From contig NZ_CP068760.1 in assembly GCF_016775705.1 (NCBI RefSeq), positions 1,612,001 through 1,676,000 of the forward strand: a DNA stretch of 64,000 nucleotides, in the 5' to 3' direction. This stretch comes from Chryseobacterium cucumeris. Lineage in GTDB: Bacteria > Bacteroidota > Bacteroidia > Flavobacteriales > Weeksellaceae. How positions within the stretch are numbered: position 1 is the stretch's first letter; each line of letters starts with the position of its first letter. The notes under the pieces are model-generated. The model did no database searches, was not told the DNA's origin, and saw only the letters and a program-made list of their open reading frames with translations. This document shows positions 51,829 through 60,738 of the stretch, piece by piece. The translations under genes were made by a program, and so were the position numbers.

Positions 51829-54723
51829 TTAAAAGGTTAAGTTAAGTCCCATTAAGTAATTTCTTGTGGAAGGGTTGTTCGTTCCTATGACAAGCTGGCG
51901 GTTTGGATATCCGCTTACTGCCTGGTTTTCATTTCCGAAAGAGTTTGGTTCCGGATCCATTCCTGAGAACTTATGATAAGGTGAGAATAGTACAACAGGA
52001 TTGGTTACCGTAAAGTAAATTCTTAAGCTGGTAATTTTCAGATCCTTTAAAAAATCTTTATTGACATTATAGCCTAATGTAATGGTACGAAGCTTAAGGT
52101 AAGAAGCATCAAACATTGCTAAAGTAGAAGAATACTTCGGATTATCGCCGCTCAAATGACGTCCCGGACGCGGAAAATAAGCACCGGTATTATCTTCTGT
52201 CCAGTAATCCACATCCACGTTATTCCCTCTACCCGTTAATCTGTTAAGATAACTTGCAGATCCGTAAATCGTACTCACAAGGATTCCTCCGTGCTGGAAA
52301 GCTCCTACTGTGCTCAGTTCAAAGTTCTTGTAGGCAAAGCGCATATTAAATCCTCCCTGGAATTTCGGAGCGGTATCAAAAATCTGTCTGTCATCCGGTC
52401 CTATTGCTCTTACCGGAGTTCCGTCAGCATTATAGCCTCCGGTGTAAAGAACCTTGATAGATCCTATAACATCCGCAGCAGTTCCCGGCTCCAGAATGCT
52501 CTGATACGGGTCGCCAGCCTGCCAAAGACCGATGTACTGATAATCATACAATGAATTGATATTATGCCCTACAAACCATGAGTTATTGATGTCCCGTTGT
52601 GTTCCGGATGCAAGAGATAAAATTTTGTTTTTATTGGTGTAAAAATTAACTCCGGCTTCCCATGTAAACCCATCCGGGTTATCAAAAATAACTCCGTTCA
52701 AGGAAATTTCCACCCCTTTATTTTCCGTTTCGGCTACATTGGAAACGATGGATGACCAACCGCTTGTTGCCGGAAGACTTTTTTGTGTCAGCAGGTCAAA
52801 TGTATGGGTTTTGTAATATTCCACACTTCCCGTAAGGCGGTTGTTCAGGATCCCGAAGTCTACCCCGTAGTTTTGTGTTTTTGAATATTCCCATCCAAGG
52901 TTTGGATTAGGCGGCTGATTTCCATAGATTCCTGCACTTCCTGCGCTTCCGTAGTTATAAGGAGCCACGTTAAATCTTCCCATCGTAGTGTATGGATCTA
53001 CTGCCTGATTGGAAGTCTGCCCCCATCCTGCTCTGAATTTCAGAAGATTAATCGCTTTGATATTCTCCATGAAGGATTCGTTGGTAACATTCCATCCTAG
53101 TGATAATGCGGGATAGGTATGCCATTTGTTACCCGGTGCCAGTCTGGAAGATCCGTCGGCACGGAGTGTGGCTGTAAGCATGTACCTGTTATCATACGTA
53201 TACATGATTCTTCCCATCGCTGAAAGCAGGCCTGTTTTCCAGTACGCCTGGTCTTCAGGTCTTACTGTAATATCTGCCTGAGGAGACTGTCCCAGGTTAT
53301 AATACTGAAAAAAGTCTGCAGGGACATTTTTTGCACTCATGTATGAACTTGTATACTTGTTCTGTTCTGCAGAGTATAATGCTACAGCGTTGATCTTATG
53401 TTTTCCGAATGTACGGTCGTACGTCAGGAGGTTTTCCAATACCCAGTGATAAGTCTGGTTATTCCCTTTTCCTGCCGCTGACGGTCCCAGAGGATTTGTA
53501 TTGAAAACTCCTACACCACTATAGTTTCCACTGTTTGAAGTACGGAAATCCAACCCTACATTTAACCTGTATTTCAATCCTTTGACTGGAAGGCTGACTT
53601 CTCCGTAAAGGTTGTTATAGGATGCAAAAGATTTGGTTTCATCAATATATTTCTCTGCCAGGCTCTCCAGGCTTCTTCTGGTATAAATCCATGTCTGATC
53701 GATACCGCCTGCGGTGCTCATTACTCTTTTCGGGCTTCCGTCCGCATTGTAAGGATTGGCAATCGGAGAATATCCCAGAACCGCTCCCGGATTTACTCCG
53801 TTTCCTTCAGAGACAGAATAGTTTGTATTGGTTGTAAAACCAAACTTAAAGACAGATCCTACCTGCTGGTCAATCGCCATTCTCAGGGCAAATCTTTCGT
53901 AACTCTGAATAGGAATTAATGCATTTTGTTTAAAATAGGATAATCCTACATTATAATTTCCACCTTCTGTTCCTCCTGAAACCCCTACATCGTGACTGGT
54001 CATCATCGCCGGCTTATAAAACAGGCTTTGCCAGTCAGTATTGACGCTGTTATTTTCATCAGCCCCGTTGGAATACAATGGCGTTTTATTTCCCGCAGGA
54101 ATGGCATAAGCACGCAGTTTTGCAAACTTAGGACCATCCATCATCGGATATTTTGAAAACAAGGTCTGAACTCCTGTAAAGGTGTTATAGGTAAATTTAG
54201 GCCTCTGCCCTTTTGCTCCTCTGTTGGTTGTAACGAGAATAACACCGTTTGCTCCTCTTGACCCGTAGATGGCTGTAGCAGAAGCATCTTTCAGGATGTC
54301 AATACTTTTGATATCACTTGAGCTGATGTCTCCCAGTGATCCTACGAAAGGAATACCATCCAATACAATCAATGGGTTATTATCTCCTGTCAGAGATCGT
54401 GTTCCCCTGATACGGATCTGCATGGCAGCACCCGGTTTAGTGGAGGTTTGCGAGATATCTACCCCTGCCGTTCTTCCCTGTAATGCCTGGGTAATGTTGG
54501 CAGAAGGTACTTCACGCAGGGCATCTCCTTTTACAGTGGCTACAGAACCTGTTACAGCCTCTTTTCTCTGGGTTCCATATCCTATCACAACAACTTCATC
54601 TATTTTATTTTCTTTAGCTACTGTATCTTTCTTAACCTGTGAATATGCTATGCCGCAAGGCAATAGAGTCATTGCAAAAAACAGTGCTGCTCTATTGCTT
54701 TTATTGAAATAAAATCGGTTCAT
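51829..54723 (-). CDS. SusC/RagA-family TonB-dependent outer-membrane transporter
   Basis: 964-residue outer-membrane barrel importing oligosaccharides. Signal peptide at about 1-29. TonB-box/plug start DEVVVIGYGTQRKEAVTGSVATV at 42-64; SusC plug motifs IRIRGTRSLTGDNNPLIVLDGIPFVGSL, DIKSIDILKDASATAIYGSRGANGVILVTT. C-terminus RNYLMGLNLTF ends in an aromatic residue as outer-membrane barrels do. Many SusC proteins carry an N-terminal carboxypeptidase-regulatory-like domain of about 80 residues; here only about 12 residues separate the signal peptide from the plug, so that domain is absent. It follows xylA by 93 bp and pairs with susD. Confidence 0.95.
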   Translation of the reverse strand: MNRFYFNKSNRAALFFAMTLLPCGIAYSQVKKDTVAKENKIDEVVVIGYGTQRKEAVTGSVATVKGDALREVPSANITQALQGRTAGVDISQTSTKPGAAMQIRIRGTRSLTGDNNPLIVLDGIPFVGSLGDISSSDIKSIDILKDASATAIYGSRGANGVILVTTNRGAKGQRPKFTYNTFTGVQTLFSKYPMMDGPKFAKLRAYAIPAGNKTPLYSNGADENNSVNTDWQSLFYKPAMMTSHDVGVSGGTEGGNYNVGLSYFKQNALIPIQSYERFALRMAIDQQVGSVFKFGFTTNTNYSVSEGNGVNPGAVLGYSPIANPYNADGSPKRVMSTAGGIDQTWIYTRRSLESLAEKYIDETKSFASYNNLYGEVSLPVKGLKYRLNVGLDFRTSNSGNYSGVGVFNTNPLGPSAAGKGNNQTYHWVLENLLTYDRTFGKHKINAVALYSAEQNKYTSSYMSAKNVPADFFQYYNLGQSPQADITVRPEDQAYWKTGLLSAMGRIMYTYDNRYMLTATLRADGSSRLAPGNKWHTYPALSLGWNVTNESFMENIKAINLLKFRAGWGQTSNQAVDPYTTMGRFNVAPYNYGSAGSAGIYGNQPPNPNLGWEYSKTQNYGVDFGILNNRLTGSVEYYKTHTFDLLTQKSLPATSGWSSIVSNVAETENKGVEISLNGVIFDNPDGFTWEAGVNFYTNKNKILSLASGTQRDINNSWFVGHNINSLYDYQYIGLWQAGDPYQSILEPGTAADVIGSIKVLYTGGYNADGTPVRAIGPDDRQIFDTAPKFQGGFNMRFAYKNFELSTVGAFQHGGILVSTIYGSASYLNRLTGRGNNVDVDYWTEDNTGAYFPRPGRHLSGDNPKYSSTLAMFDASYLKLRTITLGYNVNKDFLKDLKITSLRIYFTVTNPVVLFSPYHKFSGMDPEPNSFGNENQAVSGYPNRQLVIGTNNPSTRNYLMGLNLTF

Positions 54724-54816
54724 AATTATTATTTTAGTATTAGTTGTTGAATAAAAGTCTCTTTAATAATTATTGTGTATAAAAATCCTTAGTGTTGATA
54801 AGCCTTTTATTTTTAA

Positions 54817-56145
54817 TTATATATACATATTCACGATGGCTTCAAACAATTCCTGTTTTCCGCTTTTTGGCTGTGGTTCGCCGATTTCGTGAGCTATTCT
54901 CTGCAGATCTTCCAGTGTAAGTGAACCTTCTTCAAATGCTTTTCCGTTTCCGTTATCAAAAGAAGCATAACGGTCTGTCCTCAGCTTTTTGTAATCTGAA
55001 TTTTCAAGGATATCAGCCGCTGCAAGAAGACCTTTTGCGAATACATCCATTCCTGAGATGTGGGAAATGAACAGATCTTCAGCATCAATAGAATTTCTTC
55101 TGATTTTGGCATCAAAATTCACCCCTCCGGTTCCCAGACCTCCTGCCGGAAGCAGCACCAGCCACGCCTGAACCATGTCGTAATAATCAATTGGGAACTG
55201 GTCTGTATCCCATCCGTTCTGATAATCTCCCCTGTTGGCATCAATGCTTCCTAAAAGTCCTGCATCTACTGCAACCTGAAGCTCATGTTCGAATGTGTGA
55301 CCTGCCAATGTAGCGTGATTCACTTCGATATTCAGTTTAAAATCCTTATCTAATCCGTAATGTCTAAGGAATCCGATTACTGTTTCAGAATCATAATCGT
55401 ACTGATGCTTGGTAGGCTCCATTGGTTTAGGTTCAATCAGGAAAGTTCCTTTAAAACCTTGCTGGCGTGCATAGTCTCTTGACATGGAAAGGAAACGGGC
55501 AAGGTGATCTTTTTCACGCTTCATGTCTGTGTTCAAAAGGCTCATATATCCTTCTCTTCCACCCCAGAAAACATAATTTTCACCACCAAGCGCTATGGTT
55601 GCATCTATTGAATTTTTCACCTGAGTTCCTGCACAGGCTACTACATCAAAATTCGGATTGGTAGAAGCACCGTTCATGTATCTTTCATGAGTGAAAACAT
55701 TGGCTGTTCCCCATAAAAGCTTAATTCCTGTTTCCTGCTGTTTTTGTTTTGCATATTCCACAATAGTCTGCATATTTTTCTCGTAGTCCTTCCAGTTGTT
55801 GGCAGGGTCTACCAGATCGATATCATGGAAGCAGTAGTAATTGAATCCCATTTTAGACATGAATTCGAAACCTGCATCCATTTTGTGCATTGCTCTTGTT
55901 ACCGGATCGTTTCCGATATCCCACGGGTGGTGAATGGTAGGTCCTCCGAACGGATCGCTTCCGTTGGCACATAAGGTGTGCCACCATGCCATCGCAAATC
56001 TTGTCCAGTCTTTCATAGGTTTTCCCATCACGATCTTTTCCGCATCATAGTAACGGAACGCCAACGGGTTCTTACTTTCCTTCCCTTCAAACTTAATTTT
56101 TTCAATACCTGTAAAAAACTCTTTTGTACCTGTTAAAGTGTTCAT
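54817..56145 (-). CDS. xylA: Xylose isomerase
   Basis: TIM-barrel metal-dependent isomerase turning D-xylose to D-xylulose. 442 residues, the longer class II form. [24 protein letters not shown] is its typical start; [29 protein letters not shown] with the catalytic His, [38 protein letters not shown] and [17 protein letters not shown] carry the metal ligands. Gap of 107 bp after xylB containing an imperfect hairpin without a U-run. With araBAD products it feeds D-xylulose-5-phosphate. Confidence 0.98.
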   Translation of the reverse strand: MNTLTGTKEFFTGIEKIKFEGKESKNPLAFRYYDAEKIVMGKPMKDWTRFAMAWWHTLCANGSDPFGGPTIHHPWDIGNDPVTRAMHKMDAGFEFMSKMGFNYYCFHDIDLVDPANNWKDYEKNMQTIVEYAKQKQQETGIKLLWGTANVFTHERYMNGASTNPNFDVVACAGTQVKNSIDATIALGGENYVFWGGREGYMSLLNTDMKREKDHLARFLSMSRDYARQQGFKGTFLIEPKPMEPTKHQYDYDSETVIGFLRHYGLDKDFKLNIEVNHATLAGHTFEHELQVAVDAGLLGSIDANRGDYQNGWDTDQFPIDYYDMVQAWLVLLPAGGLGTGGVNFDAKIRRNSIDAEDLFISHISGMDVFAKGLLAAADILENSDYKKLRTDRYASFDNGNGKAFEEGSLTLEDLQRIAHEIGEPQPKSGKQELFEAIVNMYI

Positions 56146-56252
56146 ATTTATTTGATTATTTTTATTTTTGTTTTTAATTTTTTGCGTAGAAATTCCCTTC
56201 TCACTGATTCTGAAAAGTCAGTAAGAGGATGAAAAATGCTGTTGTAATGGTC

Positions 56253-57737
56253 CTAGATTATTTCGTTAAGATGATGTTTCCATCTGGCATAGGCTTCTAA
56301 ATATTGTTCCTGTTTTTCGTGTTCGGGCTCTATCACCGCTATTTTTTCGAGTGAAGAGAATGCTTCTCTGGAATCTGAATAAAATCCTATTCCCATTCCT
56401 GCAGCTCTTGCTGCTCCTACCGCTCCATCGGTATCATAAAGTTCAATAACCGCGTTGCTGACACTGGATAGCGACTGGCGAAAGATTGAACTTAAAAACA
56501 TATTGGCATTTCCTGCACGGATCACCTGGATATCCATGCCTATATTTCTCATGATATCCATTCCATATTCATAAGAGAATACAATACCTTCCTGTGCTGC
56601 ACGAAGAATATCGCCTTTTGAATGGATATTGAAGTTTATTCCGTGAATTGAACAGCTTGTATCCTTATTTTCCAGCACTCTTTCCGCTCCGTTTCCAAAA
56701 GGAATGATGCTTAATCCTTTAGATCCGATGGGTGAAAGTGAAGCCATATCATTCATATCACCATAGGAAGAAAGCGAAGTTGCAAAATTGTGCTTCAGCC
56801 AGGAATTTAAAATTCCGGTTCCGTTGATACACAGTAAAACCCCAAGCCTGATCTGTTCCGGTGTGTAATTGACATGGGCAAATGTATTGACCCTTGATAA
56901 TTTATCATATTCCAGCTGGTCCAGCACTCCATAAACCACTCCTGAAGTTCCTGCTGTAGAGGCAATTTCTCCAGGGTTAAAGACATTCAGGGAAAGCGCA
57001 TTGTTGGGCTGGTCTCCCGCTCTGTAAGAAATAGGTGTACCTTCCTTTAAGCCTAATTCTTCCGCTGCTGCCCTTGAAACTGTTGCCTGAATACCAAATG
57101 TAGGTACAATTTCCGGGAAGAAACTTTCAGGAATTCCATAGTGGTTAATGATATCTTCCGAAATGCAGTTGTTTTTAAAATCCCAGAATATTCCTTCTGA
57201 TAATCCTTCAATGGTCATTCCTATCTGTCCTGAAAGTCTCATGGCAATATAGTCCCCGGGAAGCATTATTTTATCTATCTTTTCAAAGATCTCAGGTTCG
57301 TTTTCTTTTACCCAGGCAAGCTTTGATGCTGTAAAGTTTCCCGGTGAATTCAACAGATGTGAAAGACATTTTTCTTCTCCTATGGTTTTGAAAGCCTTTT
57401 CACCATGAGGTACAGCACGGCTGTCGCACCAGATAATGGATGGTCTTAAAAGGTTCTGATCTTTGTCTACAAGAATCAACCCATGCATCTGCCAGGTAAT
57501 TCCGATTCCTTTAATATCTTCTGCATGTACTCCGGATTCATGCATGACAGCTTCGTGTGCCAACTTCAGATTGATCCACCAGTCTACCGGATTTTGCTCT
57601 GCCCATCCGGGATTTATAGCAGTGATTTTCATCTCTTTTTTGGGAGAAAATTCAGAAGCAATCACTTTTCCGCTGGACGCCTCAATGAGACACACTTTCA
57701 CAGAAGAACTGCCAATGTCATAGCCTAGTAAGTACAT
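56253..57737 (-). CDS. xylB: Xylulokinase
   Basis: FGGY-family kinase, 494 residues, phosphorylating D-xylulose. The start YLLGYDIGSSSVKVCLIEA holds the phosphate loop, GITWQMHGLILVDKDQ and IIWCDSRAVPHGE are the substrate-site region of XylB, YRAGDQPNNALSLNVFNPGEIASTAGTSGVVYG matches the second FGGY signature, and VIRAGNANMFLSSIFRQ is the adenine-binding part. Length and motifs separate it from the 566-residue AraB. Gap of only 15 bp after the Nudix regulator, so regulator and kinase are one operon. Confidence 0.96.
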   Translation of the reverse strand: MYLLGYDIGSSSVKVCLIEASSGKVIASEFSPKKEMKITAINPGWAEQNPVDWWINLKLAHEAVMHESGVHAEDIKGIGITWQMHGLILVDKDQNLLRPSIIWCDSRAVPHGEKAFKTIGEEKCLSHLLNSPGNFTASKLAWVKENEPEIFEKIDKIMLPGDYIAMRLSGQIGMTIEGLSEGIFWDFKNNCISEDIINHYGIPESFFPEIVPTFGIQATVSRAAAEELGLKEGTPISYRAGDQPNNALSLNVFNPGEIASTAGTSGVVYGVLDQLEYDKLSRVNTFAHVNYTPEQIRLGVLLCINGTGILNSWLKHNFATSLSSYGDMNDMASLSPIGSKGLSIIPFGNGAERVLENKDTSCSIHGINFNIHSKGDILRAAQEGIVFSYEYGMDIMRNIGMDIQVIRAGNANMFLSSIFRQSLSSVSNAVIELYDTDGAVGAARAAGMGIGFYSDSREAFSSLEKIAVIEPEHEKQEQYLEAYARWKHHLNEII

Positions 57738-57752
57738 AATTTTTTAAAAGGG

Positions 57753-58478
57753 TTATTTTATAAGTTTTGTATTGTTTTTCTTGTAGATCTTAGCATCAAA
57801 TCGGTAATATCTTGCTGCGCGGTGTGATACATCTTTTTGAATTTCATCCAATGGAACGATATAGGGGAATGAGGATATTTTTTTATGAAAATTCTTAATA
57901 TCAATATTCTTTTCATTTAGAGCACTGTACAGCTGATAAAGCTGTCTTATGGTGAATCTTTTAGGCAGCAGCTCAAAAATAATGGAGAAATCAGATTCAA
58001 TCCATTTTCTGATCTCCATTAAAGATTCAGTGATAATTTTGTTATGATCAAAAGGCAGTACCGGAACCTCATCAATAGGATACCAGTCTACGGTATCATA
58101 TTTTGTACTGTTGATTTTATGATCTATTTTACAAAGAGAAAGATAGGCCACCGTAATAATCCTGTCTATATGATGTTTGTATTCCTGATCCATCCATTTG
58201 ATATCATGGGCATTGCTCGCTCTCATGGGATCGGCAAAGCATTTGAACTGTTTGAGAACCATTTTTTTAATCCCTGTCAGTTCATGAAGTACCCTTTGTG
58301 CTGCATCATCTACATCCTCATCGCTGAAAATCAGACTTCCAGGAAGTTTGATCTGCTTTTCCAACGGAACGTCATCAACATGGCGTTGTACTAGTAATAT
58401 ATTCAACCTGTTTTCATGGTCAAATCCAAAGACAACACAATCTACAGAGACATAGGTATGAATAAAGTTCTGATTCAT
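57753..58478 (-). CDS. Nudix-type regulator, probable xylose repressor (XylR of the NrtR/AraR group)
   Basis: 241 residues. Nudix-like domain (about 7-165) with degenerate box GSLIFSDEDVDDAAQRVLHELTGI (47-70), again lacking the catalytic glutamates. A winged helix at about 170-236 follows (FELLPKRFTIRQLYQLYSAL, IDIKNFHKKI, RAARYYRFD). It is the same architecture as the regulator at 13080 but only partly similar, with a longer middle section (ADPMRASNAHDIKWMDQEYKHHIDR). It leads the operon with xylB (15-bp gap) and xylA, which supports xylose or xylulose as effector. Bacteroidota are known to use Nudix-type XylR repressors. The -7 box TATATTTG lies 28 bp upstream and CCTTATCATA-type motifs further on. 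Family is clear; the ligand is inferred. Confidence 0.82.
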   Translation of the reverse strand: MNQNFIHTYVSVDCVVFGFDHENRLNILLVQRHVDDVPLEKQIKLPGSLIFSDEDVDDAAQRVLHELTGIKKMVLKQFKCFADPMRASNAHDIKWMDQEYKHHIDRIITVAYLSLCKIDHKINSTKYDTVDWYPIDEVPVLPFDHNKIITESLMEIRKWIESDFSIIFELLPKRFTIRQLYQLYSALNEKNIDIKNFHKKISSFPYIVPLDEIQKDVSHRAARYYRFDAKIYKKNNTKLIK

Positions 58479-58505
58479 TAGTTTGTTAACATTTTGGTAA
58501 CATTA

Positions 58506-58513
58506 CAAATATA
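58506..58513 (-). promoter_or_regulatory. -7 element of the xylR-like gene
   Basis: The minus strand reads TATATTTG, a full match to TAnnTTTG, 28 bp before the ATG at 58478. Two TTATC pentamers with a 4-bp spacing follow upstream at about 58553-58566, where a repressor could act. Confidence 0.6.
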
Positions 58514-58609
58514 AAAATTCATCTGAATAAAAAAAATAAATCCGCTATTATCTACTGCTTATCAATGATTTACATATCGAATTTTTATGATATCAATTGT
58601 ATAAAAAAT

Positions 58610-58618
58610 ATGATAAGG
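58610..58618 (-). promoter_or_regulatory. CCTTATCATA motif upstream of the xylR-like gene
   Basis: The minus strand reads CCTTATCAT followed by ATTTTTTATA, close to the copy at 12697. A further, weaker copy (TCTTATCATAATATT) lies at 58722-58730. Confidence 0.4.
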
Positions 58619-58764
58619 TTATCATTAATTTTACACTTACTTATTTCATAAGACATGAATTCACAATCAATTGCAATTTCACAATACCCTTAAAAAGATT
58701 ATTTTTTTTTGAATAAATATTATGATAAGAACAATTATTTTTTTTTTCATTTTGCACGAAAAAA

Positions 58765-58783
58765 AAATGTAAAAAGCACACTT
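58765..58783. promoter_or_regulatory. AraR-type operator far upstream of the xylR-like gene
   Basis: AAATGT-AAAAAGC-ACACTT, matching the other four sites at the conserved arms. It is 287 bp upstream of the regulator start and has no recognised -7 box next to it, so the target is uncertain: the xylR-like operon, or a lost gene on the other side. Confidence 0.5.
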
Positions 58784-58957
58784 TTCATTATTAAAAAAGA
58801 GGCAAATCATCATTTTCGATTACCATTTTTTACGCTCTAACTACAAATAATTACGAAACAGTCAGCCTAAACAATAATATGATATAAGAATGTAAACATG
58901 AAAACACTCCACAAAACAGCACCTGGAAACACCTGAAAATTTCGGAAATCAGAGAAC

Positions 58958-58988
58958 AAAAAAACCTGCAAAAATGGGATTCTGCAGG
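58958..58988 (-). terminator. Orphan terminator-like hairpin
   Basis: Arms CCTGCA/TGCAGG with a 12-nt loop, followed on the minus strand by seven T. No leftward gene precedes it except the tRNA, which has its own terminator, so it may be left over from a lost gene. Confidence 0.5.
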
Positions 58989-59101
58989 ATTAGATGAAAG
59001 TTACGTTTTCCCAATCTTGAACTTAAAAATATCTGAAAGATTTACATTAACGAATCACCTGCTTTCTAATAATGTATATTTTCTTTTCTTGATCCTAAAA
59101 A

Positions 59102-59266
59102 ATGCTTAAGATTTTCCGGCCTATGGAATTAATTAAAGATACCGATCTGAATATGACTGAAATTACCTATGAAATTGGGTACTCCCATATTGCCGCTTTC
59201 AGCAATAATTTTTATCAACTTACCAATATGAGACCTACCGAATTCAGGACAATGTCCAGAATATGA
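59102..59266 (+). pseudogene. Remnant of an AraC-family regulator (C-terminal helix-turn-helix only)
   Basis: A 54-codon reading frame, closed by an in-frame stop just upstream (59096-59098). It matches the last 50 residues of AraC regulators: ELIKDTDLNMTEITYEIGYS, then HIAAFSNNFYQLTNMRPTEFR, the second helix-turn-helix and the PxEFR end. The sensor domain and first helix-turn-helix are absent, and I could not find them in other frames in the 600 bp before it. It is best read as the decayed end of a regulator gene, on the + strand beside tRNA-Ser. Expression as a mini-protein cannot be excluded. Confidence 0.75.
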
Positions 59267-59321
59267 AAAATCATTTATCAGATGTGATTCTAAGGAATTG
59301 CTCTTTAGAATGATGAGCAAT

Positions 59322-59355
59322 AAAAAAATCCTTGAATCATTTGATTCAAGGATTT
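59322..59355 (-). terminator. Terminator of tRNA-Ser
   Basis: Perfect 13-bp stem AAATCCTTGAATC / GATTCAAGGATTT with loop ATTT, followed on the minus strand by seven T. It begins 4 bp after the tRNA 3' end. Confidence 0.92.
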
Positions 59356-59358
59356 TTG

Positions 59359-59443
59359 CGGAGAGTGAGGGATTCGAACCCCCGGACCTGTTACAGTCAA
59401 CAGTTTTCAAGACTGCCGCAATCGACCACTCTGCCAACTCTCC
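59359..59443 (-). tRNA. tRNA-Ser (anticodon UGA)
   Basis: 85 nt on the minus strand. Acceptor GGAGAGT pairs with ACTCTCC, discriminator G; D-arm GGCAGAGTGGTCGATTGCGGC; anticodon loop CTTGAAA with TGA; the long variable arm of class II tRNAs (TTGACTGTAACAG); T-arm GGGGGTTCGAATCCC. CCA is not encoded. A promoter lies upstream at 59478-59508 and a terminator just downstream. Confidence 0.97.
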
Positions 59444-59477
59444 TTAAACTCTGGTAGCACCGTTGTTTTCAGTGGTG

Positions 59478-59508
59478 CAAATATAGAAAGTTTTTTATTA
59501 CTGACAAA
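59478..59508 (-). promoter_or_regulatory. tRNA-Ser promoter
   Basis: Minus strand: -33 TTTG (59508-59505), a 19-bp spacer, -7 TATATTTG (59485-59478), 35 bp upstream of the tRNA. It is the cleanest match to the Bacteroidota promoter in the window. Confidence 0.75.
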
Positions 59509-59640
59509 ATATTTTTTCAATAAAATTCGTATTTCTGCAACTTTGCAGAAAACTTTATTTTCTCAAGTTTGTCAAACATAAACATTAAGAACTCACCATC
59601 AGCTATTTATCCTTACACAGAAAGTATTAAGCTTTAAATA

Positions 59641-60135
59641 CTATCCGTAGTAATATTCAGTGGTGATATCTCCACTAAAAGCAGGATGCATGTCCTGTTT
59701 CTGCATATTCAGTTCAAATAATCTTTCACCATTTTTATTTCCGCCCCTTATTTTTAAGGAGTACCACCCGTTTTCAAGAGAAAGGGTAACACTGTTTTCT
59801 TCACTGATGGCAGCGATATCCTTCAGATATCCAATGCCGACAATTTTTACTTCATTATTCGCCGTCTGAAATATCCAGCCTTTTGATTCCACCTCTACTT
59901 CTTCATCACTCAGAATCTTTTCATCATTCACAGAAACACGGAATGCATAATAATCTTCTTCTACCCCTATTATCGGAATAGCAATTCCCGACTTTGTTAT
60001 TTCATCGCCATGTTCATTTTCTACGAAATATTTTAAAATATTAGTACCTGAAAGCTGATGATCCTGCAGATACTGCGCTAAAAGCTGTGGACTGAATATC
60101 ACGAAACCTTTAAGTTCAGAGAATATTTTTTTCAT
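59641..60135 (-). CDS. Unknown small protein in the Rhs immunity position
   Basis: 164 residues, acidic, no signal peptide or membrane segment. I do not recognise the family. It is mixed alpha/beta, with helix-rich N-terminus (KKIFSELKGFVIFSPQLLAQYLQDH), a central beta section with AIPIIGVEEDYYAFRVSVNDE, then NGWYSLKIRGGNKNGERLFELNMQ, ending DITTEYYYG. Third of three small genes after the Rhs toxin gene, 74 bp after the HEAT-like gene, all leftward. Such arrays often hold immunity proteins against current or former toxin tips, so a cytoplasmic toxin-binding role is plausible but unproven. Confidence 0.65.
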   Translation of the reverse strand: MKKIFSELKGFVIFSPQLLAQYLQDHQLSGTNILKYFVENEHGDEITKSGIAIPIIGVEEDYYAFRVSVNDEKILSDEEVEVESKGWIFQTANNEVKIVGIGYLKDIAAISEENSVTLSLENGWYSLKIRGGNKNGERLFELNMQKQDMHPAFSGDITTEYYYG

Positions 60136-60209
60136 AATATATTTGAATTGGATTTGGATTACATATTATTTTTTATTCTAATGATTTAATAAACTTTACA
60201 ATACTTGCC

Positions 60210-60686
60210 TCAAAAACTAAGAACTGTCCGAGCAGATTTCTGAAAATCCGTATCATTAAGTAACTTCTTTAGTATTTCATTTCTTTCATCTATGTCAGAA
60301 GTTTTTTTGATAACGTCAAAAGCATTATAACGTATATCAATATCTTCATCTATGTTTAAAACCAGATTTTTTGCGACAGTTCTTATTTGAGAATATTCTA
60401 CAAAATTTACCATCGCACTTGTTGCATAGTTTTTAACATCGTAATCTTCTGTATTTTCGATAACTCCAATGAGGGTTTTCGTAATCTTGTCTTTTATATG
60501 AATCGGAATTTCAGCAATTTCTAAAATTTTCGATGCTTCAGTACGGGCTAAATCATAATCTTCTTCATCTTGAATAATATGATCCAATAATTCCCATTTG
60601 GATGGCTCATCTTCAAATTCAATTTTCTTTAAAAATTCTACCCGATCCCAGTCATGTAAATTGAAGTACTCAGATTTGATTGACAT
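60210..60686 (-). CDS. HEAT-repeat-like protein, candidate immunity protein
   Basis: 158 residues, acidic and predicted all-helical. Repeated helical pairs of about 30-35 residues can be seen, each with a D-x-x-(V/A)R/K-x-x-A pattern: YDLARTEASKILEIAE, YDVKNYATSAMVNFVE, IDIRYNAFDVIKKT. This is the HEAT-like layout used by several immunity proteins in polymorphic toxin loci. It lies 52 bp after the SUKH gene in the cassette. There is no signal peptide, so it would act in the cytoplasm. Function as immunity is inferred from position and fold. Confidence 0.7.
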   Translation of the reverse strand: MSIKSEYFNLHDWDRVEFLKKIEFEDEPSKWELLDHIIQDEEDYDLARTEASKILEIAEIPIHIKDKITKTLIGVIENTEDYDVKNYATSAMVNFVEYSQIRTVAKNLVLNIDEDIDIRYNAFDVIKKTSDIDERNEILKKLLNDTDFQKSARTVLSF

Positions 60687-60738
60687 TACTATAGTTTTTA
60701 TTCAGTTTAATGCTCGATCTCGTTCAGCCTGCTTCACT

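Larger units (their letters stand above)
58479..59101. other. 623-bp intergenic region between the xylR-like gene and an AraC remnant
   Basis: No intact gene. It holds the -7 box at 58506-58513, TTATC repeats (58553 and 58562), CCTTATCATA-type motifs (58610 and 58722), one AraR-type operator (58765-58783), and a minus-strand terminator-like hairpin (58958-58988). The stretch 58790-58955 shows nothing I recognise. Confidence 0.65.

Noticed and set aside
56185..56230. Hairpin between xylB and xylA
   Set aside because: Imperfect stem with no U-run on the transcribed strand, so not called a terminator.
59129..59437. A 102-codon frame on the minus strand beginning MAEWSIAAVLKTVDCNRSGG
   Set aside because: It reads through tRNA-Ser; such peptides are a known artefact of translating tRNA genes.
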